64,000 nucleotides of DNA from Capra hircus (taxonomy: Eukaryota > Chordata > Mammalia > Artiodactyla > Bovidae), in the NCBI RefSeq assembly GCF_001704415.2, contig NC_030811.1, forward strand, positions 124,001 through 188,000, read 5' to 3'. Shown here piece by piece: positions 12,096-21,925 of the stretch. Below the pieces are notes generated by a model, which did not search any database, had not been told where the DNA came from, and saw only the letters and a program-made list of their open reading frames with translations. The position numbers and the translations under genes are program-made. How positions within the stretch are numbered: the stretch's first letter is position 1; the number at the start of each line of letters is the position of its first letter.

Positions 12096-12290
12096 AAGTC
12101 ACTCAGTCATGTCCGACTTATTGTGAGTCCATGGACTATAGCCCACCAGGCTCCTCTGTCCATGGGATTTTCCAGGCAAGAATACTGGAGTGGGTTACCA
12201 TTTCCTTCTCCAGGGGATCTTCCTGACCCAGGGGTTGAACCCAGGTCTCCCACATTGCAAGCAGATGCTTTACTGAGCCACAGGGACCTA
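12096..12290 (-). mobile_element. Bov-tA-type SINE
   Basis: This is the reverse complement of the tRNA-derived ruminant SINE. On the + strand it reads from AGTCACTCAGTCATGTCCGA through GGCTCCTCTGTCCATGGGAT to 'GCTTTACTGAGCCACAGGGA'. No clear target duplication is seen. Confidence 0.9.
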
Positions 12291-12499
12291 TTATCCAAGT
12301 AGTCTTCCCACAATAAAATTTTAAAATTTTATATGGTATTTTTTTCAACTCGACAGGAATTTCTATCCTTCTCTGTCTTTAAATTTTTTCAGATTAAACT
12401 CAGCAGCAACACACAAATTAGTTTTAGCTTTGTTTTATATTCTTAAATCTAAACTTTTTCCAAGCTTTAAACTTTTTTACTGAATTGGAATATAGTCCA

Positions 12500-12948
12500 T
12501 GTAGTTGAAGCTATGGTTTTTCCAGTAGTCATGTATGGATGTGAGAGTTGGACCATAAAAAAGGCCTAGTGCCAAAGAATTGATGCTTTTGAAATGGGGT
12601 GCTGGAGAAGATTCTTGAGAGTGCCTTGGACTGCAAGGAGATCAAACCAGTCAATCCTAAAGGAAATCAACACTGAATACTCACTGGAAGGACTGACTCT
12701 GAAGCTGAAGCTCCAATATTTTGGCCACCTGATGTGAGGAGCTGACTCATTGGAAAAGAACTTGATGTTGGGAAAGACTGAAGGCAGGGGGAGAAGGGAG
12801 TGACAGAGGATGAGATGCGTGGATGGCATCACAGACTCGATGGGCATGCCTTTGAACAAACTCTGAGGCTGAAGGACGGGGAAGCCTGGCATGCTGCAGT
12901 CCATGAGTTGCAAAGAGTCGGACATGACTTAACAACGAACAATGACAA
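12500..12948 (+). mobile_element. BovB 3' fragment
   Basis: A 5'-truncated BovB starts near 'GTTGAAGCTATGG' and ends at a degenerate AACAACGAACAATGACAAC tail. The frame is broken by substitutions and stops. It is more diverged than the copy at 30.9 kb, so it is probably older. Confidence 0.9.
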
Positions 12949-12959
12949 CAGCAGCCGAT

Positions 12960-13609
12960 TAACACTGTTGCGGTGGTTCCAGGTGAGCATCGCAGGGTCC
13001 CAGCCACACACATACATGCAGCCAGTCGCCCTCAAAGCCCGCTCCCCTCCAGGCTGGCACATAACATTGAGTAGAGCTCCATATGCCACACAGTGGGGCC
13101 CTGTTGGTTACCCGCTTTGAATTTAGCTGTGTGTGCATGACCTTACCAAACTCCCTAACTACCCCTTCCCCTTGGCAATCATAAGTTCATTTTCTAAGTC
13201 TTTGAGTCTTTCTGTTTTATAAGTAAGTTCCTTTGTATCATTTCTGTTTAGATTCCATAATAAGGGATGTCGTACAGCCTTTCTCCTCTGTCTGACTTCC
13301 TGACTCAGTGTGACACTCTCCAGGTCCATCCATGTTGCTGCAAATGAAGTCATTCCATTCTCGTCAACAGCTGAGTGATGTCCTGTCATACGTATATACC
13401 ACGTCTTCTTTATCCAGCCCTCTGCTGATGGACACTGAGGCGGCTTCCGTGTCCTGGCCACTGTAGACGGTGCTGCAGTGAACACCGGTGTGCATGTGTC
13501 CTCTCGGATCATGTCTTCCTCCAGATGGATGCCAGGAGTTGACTTATGGGGTCATGTGGTAGCTCCACTTCTAGTTTTTTAAGGAATCTCCTTACTGACC
13601 TGTGGCCGT
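12960..13609 (-). mobile_element. L1 3' region, decayed
   Basis: Reverse-complemented L1 ORF2 3' end and 3' UTR. It includes the 'CACAGTGGGGCCCTGTTGG'-like 3' UTR segment and the 'GGTCCATCCATGTTGCTGCA' segment typical of antisense L1 ORF2. It continues after an insertion at 13933. Confidence 0.8.
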
Positions 13610-13932
13610 GTCACCCTGACTTAATTCTCACAAACACTCAGCATTATGAGAGACAGCTCGGGAAGAACCCGTGAAAGAGCAAGACCCTGAGAAAATGCTG
13701 AGTGCATGCTTACTGAGAACTTATCTGGCATTCAGTAGCAGAGCTCAGCAAAGTAACAGTAAAGCTTTGAAGATAAGGAAGTTTGTTCCGTGTGCGGAAC
13801 GTCTGCTGAGGCTGACGTGTCAGCCAAGGTACCTATCTCAAGAGCATGAGAAAGGGCAGATAAGGAAAGGGGAAGACAGAACGGTCCCCTTGAGAAACGA
13901 GCAACTTTTATATTCCCACACCTTTCTCCGGA
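13610..13932. repeat. Unclassified insert in L1
   Basis: About 320 bp interrupt the L1 and are flanked by a perfect 8-bp repeat, GTGGCCGT, at 13602-13609 and 13933-13940. The outermost bases of the right side may still be L1. The insert is not SINE, BovB or L1 by eye and has no obvious terminal inverted repeats. Confidence 0.5.
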
Positions 13933-14205
13933 GTGGCCGTACCAGTCTGCATTCCCACCACCAGTGCAGGAGGGTTTCCTTCTCGCTACGCCCTCTCCAG
14001 CAGTTGCTGTTTGCGGCTTTTTTCGATGAGAGCCCTTCTGACCGGTGTGAAGTGATGTGTCGGGCAGTGCTGTTCTGCATTTCCCTAATAACCAGCAAGG
14101 CTGGACTTCCTTGCGTGCGCCTTCTGGCCATCTGTATGTTCTTTTGGAGAAAAGTCTCATTCAGGCCTTCTGCCTATTTTTCTTTATCTAACAAGGTCTG
14201 TATCC
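13933..14205 (-). mobile_element. L1 ORF2 3' region, continued
   Basis: The L1 resumes at GTGGCCGTACCAGTCTGCAT and continues with the antisense segment GGTGTGAAGTGATGTGTCGG and 'TTGCGTGCGCCTTCTGGCCA'. These correspond to conserved antisense L1 ORF2 text. It is decayed and non-functional. Confidence 0.75.
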
Positions 14206-15420
14206 TGACTTCATTTTAAAGCTAAACTTTTTTTAGTTTCCATACTTTGAATGTGTCATTTTGCCTCCTCTGGCCTCAGCTGTTTCTGAAGAGATGTTAG
14301 CATTATCTGAATGTTTCAGGGTGAGTAGACTTTCTCAGGCTGCTTTCAAGTTTGAGGCTGTCCTGGGCTGCCAACATTTTGGCTGTGATATAGCTACACG
14401 TGGATTTCTTGGGTTTTATCCTTTCTTTTCCTCTAATTTTTCTGACAGGTAGATCAATTTTTCCATCGAGCTTGGGAAGCAGCAGGTACCTCTCTGAAAA
14501 CTGCTCCCCCTTTCTTCCTCTTCTCCTCTGTTGCTTGCCTTGCACTTACGCTCTGCGCCTAACCAAGCCTCAGATGCCTCTTCACCCCCCCGTGTGATCG
14601 CTCCTGGTCTCCCTTCTGCCAGTGCAGACCCACAGGTGAGCCTCTAGAGACGTTCTCATTCGGTTATTACCACTTTCATCTCCAACATTTTCACTTTATT
14701 CTTTTCAGTGACTTCTCTTGACTCATAGTCTCTGTTTAATGAGACATTGTCGTCCTGCTTGCGTTTCTTAGGCGGGGTTCCATTTGGTTCTTTGAGCATC
14801 TTCTTGCAGCTGCACTGAAGCCTCTAAGTCTGCACTCTGGGCCCCTCAAAGGCAGTTTCTCTCGCCCTGTGTGTGGGCCACACTTCCCCGTTCTTGTGTA
14901 TCTCAGAATGTTTGGTTAAAGACAGAGGATCTCAGATAATACACTGTAGCGACCGCACACCGACTCAGCTCCAGGTGTTGTTATTTGCCTGGCAGTTTGT
15001 CTTGTTCTTGGCTGAACCAGTTCTCTAAAGTCCATCTCCCCACCAACTTGCCCGCGAACATTGAGGGCCACCCCTAGTATCTCCAACCAGATTCCCACCA
15101 TCTTCTAGTCTGGCTACGTAAGTCTCACCTCTGGGTGAGCCCAGGTCACTGTCTGGCCGACGGCTGTGTTTGAGCCAGTGGGGTTTTCCCCCTTTAGCGC
15201 GCTACATGACTGGGGCTTGGCGCAGCTAAGGCGGTTCACTAAGTCCAGCCTTTCTGCCCCCTTTCCTCCAGAGAGCAGCAGCCTGTGCTTTTCCTTGCTG
15301 ACCGCTCCTGAGGGACACGGTGGGAGGCACGAATGGTCTTCCAGGCCGCCAGGCCTGCTTTGCTCTTCCTCACAGGCCCAGCTCCCGAGGAGTCACCCCT
15401 GGGTCAGAGCAGCTTAGTCA
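14206..15420 (-). mobile_element. Ancient L1-derived sequence
   Basis: Stretches such as 'GCTGCTTTCAAGTTTGAGGC', 'CATTTTGGCTGTGATATAGC' and 'CTCAAAGGCAGTTTCTCTCG' resemble antisense old mammalian L1. They are diverged and partly GC-enriched at the right end. Boundaries are approximate and the right third is the least certain. Confidence 0.5.
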
Positions 15421-16227
15421 GTTTTGGTCTCAAGGCCCTCGTCCGGGTGTGACCCTGCCCTAGTGATGGTCTGTGTGTGGCCGGGAAACGCTTTCATGTC
15501 TGTGGCTCTCGACTCGGGCTGCTTGCCGGCACCCAGCCTCGCTCCTTCCCTCTGGGTCGTCTGAGAAGCTTCTGGAGGCTCTGCCGCCTTGCTCACACTG
15601 TGGAGCTACCAGCCCCCTGGTAACTTCCCCCTGCCCAGGCCCCGTTGGCTACTGACTCCGCTTTGGCGAGGGGCCCTCCAGCTCCTGTGCCCCGCGGGCG
15701 GGACTCCTCCGCATCGTGCCTGCCTCCCTCCAGGCCCACGGCACCAGCGCAGGGGGGAGAGGCGACCTCTCTTCCTGCAGCGTCACCCATGCTCTGCCAG
15801 TGGGAGCCTGGCGGGGACCGAGGGAGCTGGGGTGTGGACTCCGGGGTCAGCCTGCTGTGCGGGAAGGCTTGCCTCCTCCAGGTGGGAGCCGAGGGGGAGA
15901 GGCTTCTGCGACGCGGTGCAGGAGGAGGTGCCACGAGGGCAGCTCGTCCTCCCGGGGAGGGAAACACAGCCCTGCCAGAGAACTGGGGGCGAGGGCGCCT
16001 GCGTGGTCGGCTGCCCCTGCCAAGGACACAGCCTCCACAAGACAGGGCCTGGGGACCGAGAGTGATGCGCCTGCTCGTGGTTCAAATGTCCTTATGTTAA
16101 CACGGTCAGAAGCAGGCAGAGAAACTGTAAGTCACTCTGGCCAATGCCCAGTGAGGCTCAGTCAGAAATCATGACAGTAAGTCACTATAGACACTTAAAT
16201 CTCGGCAACTAGTGTTTTTGCAGAGCT
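15421..16227. other. GC-rich unassigned stretch
   Basis: Overlapping open frames occur on both strands between 15.59 and 16.17 kb. This is the expected result of GC-rich sequence with few stop codons. No domain, signal peptide or splice pattern supports a gene. Confidence 0.4.
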
Positions 16228-16269
16228 TTAGTAGACTAGTCCCAGTTTCCTCAGTTTCCTCACCAGGAG

Positions 16270-16480
16270 TTTGCCTGGTGGCTCAGATGGTAAAATCGTC
16301 TGCTTGCAATGCTGGAGACTGGGGTTCGATCCCTGGGTCAGGAAGATCCCCTGGAGAAGGAAACAGCAACCCATTCCAGTACTGTTGCCTGGAAAATTCC
16401 ATGGGTGGAGGAACCTAGCAGGCTGCAGTCCATGGGGTCTCAAAGAGTCGCACATGACTAAGCGACCTCGCTTTCTCTTT
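16270..16480 (+). mobile_element. Bov-tA-type SINE
   Basis: A sense-strand SINE with the tRNA-derived head (GCCTGGTGGCTCAGATGGTA, then 'GGGTTCGATCCCTGG') and the body 'GGCTGCAGTCCATGGGGTC'. Imperfect direct repeats of about 40 bp flank it, at 16228-16269 and 16481-16519. Confidence 0.92.
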
Positions 16481-16519
16481 TTAGTAGTCTAGTCTCAATT
16501 TCCTCAATTTCCTAAGGAG

Positions 16520-18928
16520 GTGAGAGCTTTCGCAGGACCCCTGAGAGACGAGAGGGAACATGCAGGGCAGGGTGGGCTTCCCCTGGGGACACCCTGCGGC
16601 CCAGGCAGTTCAGCCCACACAGGGGTCCAGGCAGCTCTGAAAAGAAAGGCGCAAGAGCCAGAAGTCATGATGACCTGTTCAAAATTGCGCCCATGACTGA
16701 CTCCAATAAATCAAGAGTCTCCTGATTTCTTGGATGAAAAATCTGCGAATGTTGTGAAGCTAGAATTTCTTCTGTCTGGAAAATAAAATCATAAATCCTG
16801 GTTGTGCCTGTCAGTTCACCCAAAGGAAGTTCAGAAGCACTCTCTTTGGCTTGGTGTGTAGCAGTTTCTGGCTTAGACGAGGCCTCCAGAAATGCACCGC
16901 TTTTCAGGGAAGATGGAAACAAGCAGAGCCAAGCCCCTTGCTCTGTTGACGAGGCCCAGAGAGGTGAAATAATTTGCTGTGATCCTCCAGGCATGTGGGC
17001 CCGTTCCAGCTCTGGTCATTTTATCTGATAGAAGACGAGCCGGAGGGCACAGCATCCCACAAGCGCCCCTTGGCCAACAGGCCTGAAAGCCGAAACAGCT
17101 GCCCTGCAGCAGAGACTGTGTCAGATTCAGCCAGGCTGGTCGGGAGGAGCTTTTCCAAGATCAGAGTGAAATCCTGAAGCTTAACATGTGAGCAAGACTA
17201 CCGTACTTTCCTCCTCTGGCTTTAAGTTTTAAAACTCACTGCTCTAGGTTAAACCCTTGGAAGCTGGTATTAAACTGTGACCACCATTAAGAGCTTGGTG
17301 TTGAAGATTTTGCTGGATTGAAGCTTTCCCAGTTGAGGGATGTTTGGGAAAGGCTCAGCATAAGGAAGATCCAGGGAGAAGTCCTGGAGCAGGTGGCGAG
17401 GATGCAGGTAGGGAGACAGAGCAGGGCTGTCAACAGGCACCAGACCCCCGCCCGCAACTGCTGACTCCCGCCGGTCCTCGCTCTGTGCTGGACCGTTCAT
17501 CCTTTTGCTTCATTTTGCTTGACCTTCACAGCAGCCTATGTCAGTGATATTGTTGTTGTCTTTCATTCTGCAGCCCAGGACCTCTCCTTGTACACGGCAA
17601 CGTACAGGGACCAGATAATATTGGATGAACTCAGGTTATGTTCTGGGCCAAAAGGCATGCTCCACTCCATCGCCAAGGGAGGCAAATGTGATGATTCTCC
17701 CCAACGCCAACTCCCCAGACCATCATCTCCCAGGGGAAGGTCTTTATAAACGGCTCTCAGTGACACTGAGACTCACAGCCAAGTCACAGCCAGTGCCGTA
17801 AGAAAGGCCACGTGCAAATCCATCTCGGTCGCTAGGAAAATAGACTTAAGTACCAGGCTTAGCATCAGATCCTTGGTTTCATTTCGGGGAAGGAAGTGAG
17901 CTTTATGTGCTCCCTCCAAGTTTATCCCAGGACGTGACGGTGTCAGTTTGGGAACAGGCAGCAGTGCCAACAGCTGCATTGCTGCCGTTTCCAGCCACTC
18001 AGACATCTTCTGGAAACTGGCCTGAGAGAGGTAAACTTGGGTAGCGGCTTGTACTCCTGGCCTTTGCCCTTGGTCCAGTCCCTGCCAGACATCCTGCAAT
18101 GGGGGCCATGTTCTACACATGGCAGGTATGTGCAGCCTGGACTGAGTTCTGATTGTAAGAGCAAACAGAAAAAAATTCTTTTTAATTTTCAAAATGTTTC
18201 CCTCTCCTGGAAATAAATAAAACTTGAGCCTGGGAGCAGGGCTTCACTGAGTCTTAATGGTTTCACCTTGTTGTGCAAGGCACTGGGAACTCTGAGTGGA
18301 AGGAAGACCCCAAGGGGGAAGAAGACCACCCTACCACCCCCCATAATTGAGATGTCCAGAAAGGGCTTGATTTGCACCAAACTCTCTTTTTTACATCAGG
18401 GATAGGGGAATAGTGCCTGAAATATCTGAGTAACTATCTCCACTTCATTTTGGTTTCAAACACCTGATCTGTGACTAAAGAAAAAATGATGATGAGAAAG
18501 GAGTCGATCCGGGTGATCAGCTGCGTCTGAACACAGGCACATCGGAAGCGCCCCTGCGACCTCAGCGCCTCTGCCTGGATGCGCCCACCCCAGGCAGCTC
18601 CAAGCCTCCGCCGCAGACCTCAAGGCAGCCCCAGTGGCACAGGAGAGCTGAAAGGTGAAGGCCTTCGTTCATGCCCCTGGGATGGGGCAATTCTGGGGCA
18701 CACCCCAGATGCCCACCACAATAATCTGCTTATTAATGACCTTCTCTTCCCCATGTCTCCTCCCTGTGACCCATCAACAACTCCGGGGCCACCTCCCAAA
18801 CAAACTGGCTGCTCAGAGTTAACTGCAGAGTCATTTGTGACAGAGAGAAAAAGCTATAATCTCCTACTGACGGAACCAAGAAGGGTATCGTTAAGAAACA
18901 GTGCCTGCTATTTTCTCCAAGGACTCTT
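16520..18928. other. Unassigned sequence with a MIR-like trace
   Basis: No gene is recognised over about 2.4 kb. Around 16946-17000, 'GACGAGGCCCAGAGAGGTGA' resembles the antisense core of a MIR SINE. Open frames (for example 18579-19106 and 17773-18192) lack motifs and are not accepted as genes. Confidence 0.35.
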
Positions 18929-19312
18929 TTTTTTTTTTAACCCAAAGCTTCTAATTTTTTTAAATTTATTTTTAATCGGGGGAAAATTGCTTTTCAATGC
19001 TGTGTCGGCTTCTGCCATACAGCCACGCGAACGAGCCTTGAGTCGGCACGTCCCGTCCCTTTTGAACCTCCCCCAGCCTCACACCTCGGGGCTGCCACAG
19101 AGCTGAGTTGAGTTCGGCGTCTGCAGAGCAGCCTCCCGCTGGCTGTCTCTTTTACACACAGTGGAATCTGTCATCACTGTTCTCACAATTCAGCGCTCCC
19201 TCTCCTTCTCCCGCCGTGTCCACAGTCTGCTTCTATGTCTGTGTCTCTATTCCTGCCCTGCAAAGAGCTTCATCAGCACCAACTATTTTTTGATTGGCTT
19301 TTGTAGCGTTTT
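18929..19312 (-). mobile_element. L1 3' UTR fragment (artiodactyl type)
   Basis: It begins with a T-rich run, the reverse complement of a poly(A) tail. The antisense ruminant L1 3' UTR pattern follows, with 'GTCTGTGTCTCTATTCCTGC' and 'TGCAAAGAGCTTCATCAGCA'. No coding capacity. Confidence 0.65.
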
Positions 19313-19343
19313 CACTGTCACTCAAAGCCATGTGAATGTGTGA

Positions 19344-19548
19344 AAGTGAGAGTGGAGTCGCTCAGTCGCGTCCGACTCTGCGACCCCGTGGACTGTAGCC
19401 CACCAGGCTCCTCCATCCATGGGATTCTCCAGGCAAGAGTACTGGAGGGGGTAGCCATTTCCTTCTCCAGGGGATCTTCCTGACCCAGGGATTGAACCTG
19501 GGTCTCCCTTATTATAGGCAGATGCTTTACCATCTGAGCCACCAAGAA
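19344..19548 (-). mobile_element. Bov-tA-type SINE
   Basis: Reverse-complement SINE from GTCGCTCAGTCGCGTCCGAC to 'GCTTTACCATCTGAGCCACC'. It is fairly intact, including CpG-containing sites, so it is relatively young. Target duplications are not obvious. Confidence 0.92.
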
Positions 19549-20180
19549 TATATAAAACATAAACATATTTTAAAAATCCAACTAACTGACTGAAAAGTAT
19601 TCAAAAAGTTAAATGTTAGAGTTCTCAGTCCTTCTCCAGGTGGCCTTGAGTGGACCCCATGGTCTGGGAGATGAAGCCACTTTTGTGTGGCAATAAAAAA
19701 AAAAAAAAATCCCTGCTTCAAACTTATGGGGGAAAACTGATGCACGTAAGTTGAGCAAACCTTAAGTACATGACTCAGTGAATTTCACACACACACATCC
19801 CCCTGGATCCAACTACCAGATCAACACACAGAGCCTTTCTGGCATTGCTGACCCTCCGAGGACCTCAGCTCTGGCCTCTGCTGCCACAGTGAGCATTGTC
19901 TGCTCACACCTGGTGTCTCTGGGCTCATCCTCGCCGCACAGTCTTGGGTCTGGTTTCCTCCCCGTTTGTCACGTCATGTGTGTCAGCGGTCTCTTCTCTT
20001 TGTTGCTTAGACTGTCCCAGGGCACAGCAATAGCACAGGTTACCTATCTCTCCTATTACTCCTGAATATGAGATTGCTTTTAATTCGGGGATGCTATTAA
20101 AAGGCGCTAAGAGTACCGCACACGTGCAGCGGTGGACGCGCACATCCATCTCGGCTGCCGCCATGGGCGGAGCCAATGGT
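19549..20180. other. Unassigned sequence
   Basis: No gene seen. It includes an A run (19694-19709) and a short CA repeat (19789-19797). Confidence 0.4.
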
Positions 20181-20445
20181 TACCCACAGACGCAGGCTTG
20201 GTCTTCAGTAGCTACTCCAGATGGCTTTCCAAGGGGCTTGTACCAACTTACACTCTTACCAGCAAACAATGTGAGTTCCCTACCCCACCTCCTTGCTAAG
20301 ACTCGGTTCTGTTGGTGTTTTTAATTTCAACCATTTCTTTGAGTGTATAGAACATTTCTTTGATAAATAATGATGAGTAGTTTAATCACACTTCCATATG
20401 CTTATTAGCCACTTGGGTCTGCTCTTTTGAAAGCAAGTGAAGAAC
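20181..20445 (-). mobile_element. Old L1 fragment
   Basis: 'TTGTACCAACTTACACTCTT' followed by 'ACCAGCAAACAATGTGAGTT' matches antisense L1 ORF2 text, diverged. Limits are approximate. Confidence 0.5.
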
Positions 20446-20490
20446 ACATGGTTTTAATTCTAAATAAAACAGTATTTTATATAACATTAT

Positions 20491-21012
20491 GCTGTGTTCA
20501 GTCGCTAAGTCGTGTCTGACTGACTGTCACCCCATGGACCACGGCATGCCAGGCTTCCATGTCCTTTACCATCTCCCAGATTTTGCTCAAACTCATGTCC
20601 ATCTTGTCTCAGATCACTTCATGAAATTAAAAGATGCTTGCTCCTTGGAAGAAAAGCTATGACAAACTACGCAATGCATTAAAAAACAGAGACATCACTT
20701 TGCCAACAAAGATATGGTTTTTCCAGTAGTCTAGGTTTGTCAAAGCTTTTCTTCTGAGGAGCAAGCATCTTTTAATTTCATGCTGCAGTCACCATCTGCA
20801 TTGATTTTAAAGCCCAAGAAAATGAAACCTGACACTGTTTCCACTTTTTCCCTATGTATTTGCCATGAAGTAAGTGATGGGACCAGATGGCATGATCTTA
20901 GTGTTTTGAATGTTGAGTTTGAAGCCAGCTTTTTCACTCTCTCTTTCACCTTCATCAACAGGCTCTTTAGTTCCTCTTCACATTCTGTCTTTAAAGTGGT
21001 ATCATTATGCCC
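20491..21012 (-). mobile_element. Rearranged BovB fragment with internal inversion
   Basis: Positions 20491-20613 are the antisense BovB 3' end. Positions 20614-20734 run in sense orientation. Positions 20735-21012 are antisense again, reaching the region just downstream of the RT motif. The central part therefore forms a long inverted repeat (20620-20667 against 20735-20782). The coding frame is destroyed. Confidence 0.85.
20620..20782. repeat. Imperfect inverted repeat (48-nt arms, 67-nt loop)
   Basis: The left arm 20620-20667 (CATGAAATTAAAAGATGCTT...) pairs with the right arm 20735-20782 (...AAGCATCTTTTAATTTCATG) with only a few mismatches. It lies inside the rearranged BovB and could extrude or fold as a hairpin in RNA. 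Confidence 0.85.
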
Positions 21013-21914
21013 TCAACAAAACTGGTCCATGACAAATAATAGATGTCAAACACATCTCATTTTCAAAATTTACCTGAAAGTTTCAAAAATGAATTTCCTT
21101 GCTCAAGACTGTCACCCTGAAAATTCTTATGGTCATAAGCTGACAATGAGCCGTCCTGTGTCCAAATGATCATAAATGCTGAACCGCTGAACCCCACCCT
21201 TGAGAGCTTGCATGGAAACGGCTCAGCCTGGTCTGGCAGCACAGTCTTTGCTCCGGTCGTCTGCGGTCCTGTCGGCATGTGACTGTAGTAGATTATGTGG
21301 GTGTGCAGGGCACAGGGTCTCTCTTGTGGAGGAGTCCACAGCTTGTGGCTACCGCACTTGACCTACAGACATGGGGCCTCTGCTTCCCTCCTGCCTCACC
21401 TGTCTCTCAGAAAACAGTTTCTGTTCCAATTTCCAGAGCACCTTGCTGTCCAAACACAACCTCCCTGTGATGCAGTGTATTCCTGCAGTGACCTCTGGGA
21501 CAGGTGACAGGCCTGACGTGGATTACCCCCTCGGGGAAGCAAAGAGAAACGACCAGCAGGCTCCTGGCTGACGTGAACCTGAGGGGCATGTGTGGTGGGC
21601 TGTAGAAAGGCCCATGCATCTGCAACTCCAGCAGCTTTGGGGGAAGCATCTTGGCCTCCCTTCTCTCTGCCCCAGGCAGCACCAGGTGGACCCATTCCTC
21701 CAGGCAAGACTCTCAGCATCGCCCACCCCCAGCTCAAGGGCTCGAAGAGGCCGTGAGCAGAAGAGACCCCAAGAGAGACGGAGAGGCCGGATGCACAGGC
21801 GAGAAGCCGTGTTAGTGGTGGCTCCTCTGGCCTTAGCCAAGAGTTGATTTTTAAGGACAAATTGGCAGATGATATAAAAATACAGTGAATAAAAATTTAA
21901 AAAGCAAAATTATT
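21013..21914. other. Unassigned sequence between two BovB copies
   Basis: No gene is recognised. The part at 21.4-21.85 kb is GC-rich and has overlapping open frames on both strands without motifs. Confidence 0.4.
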
Positions 21915-21925
21915 TCATGAACTTT

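Noticed and set aside
15589..16174. Several overlapping 100-158 codon frames
   Set aside because: They occur on both strands in a GC-rich segment, have no recognisable motif or splice pattern, and overlap one another.
16270..16480. tRNA gene suggested by the GGTGGCTCAGATGGTA and GGTTCGATCCC boxes
   Set aside because: The A- and B-box-like sequences belong to the tRNA-derived head of a Bov-tA SINE; the body and flanks show it is a retroposon.
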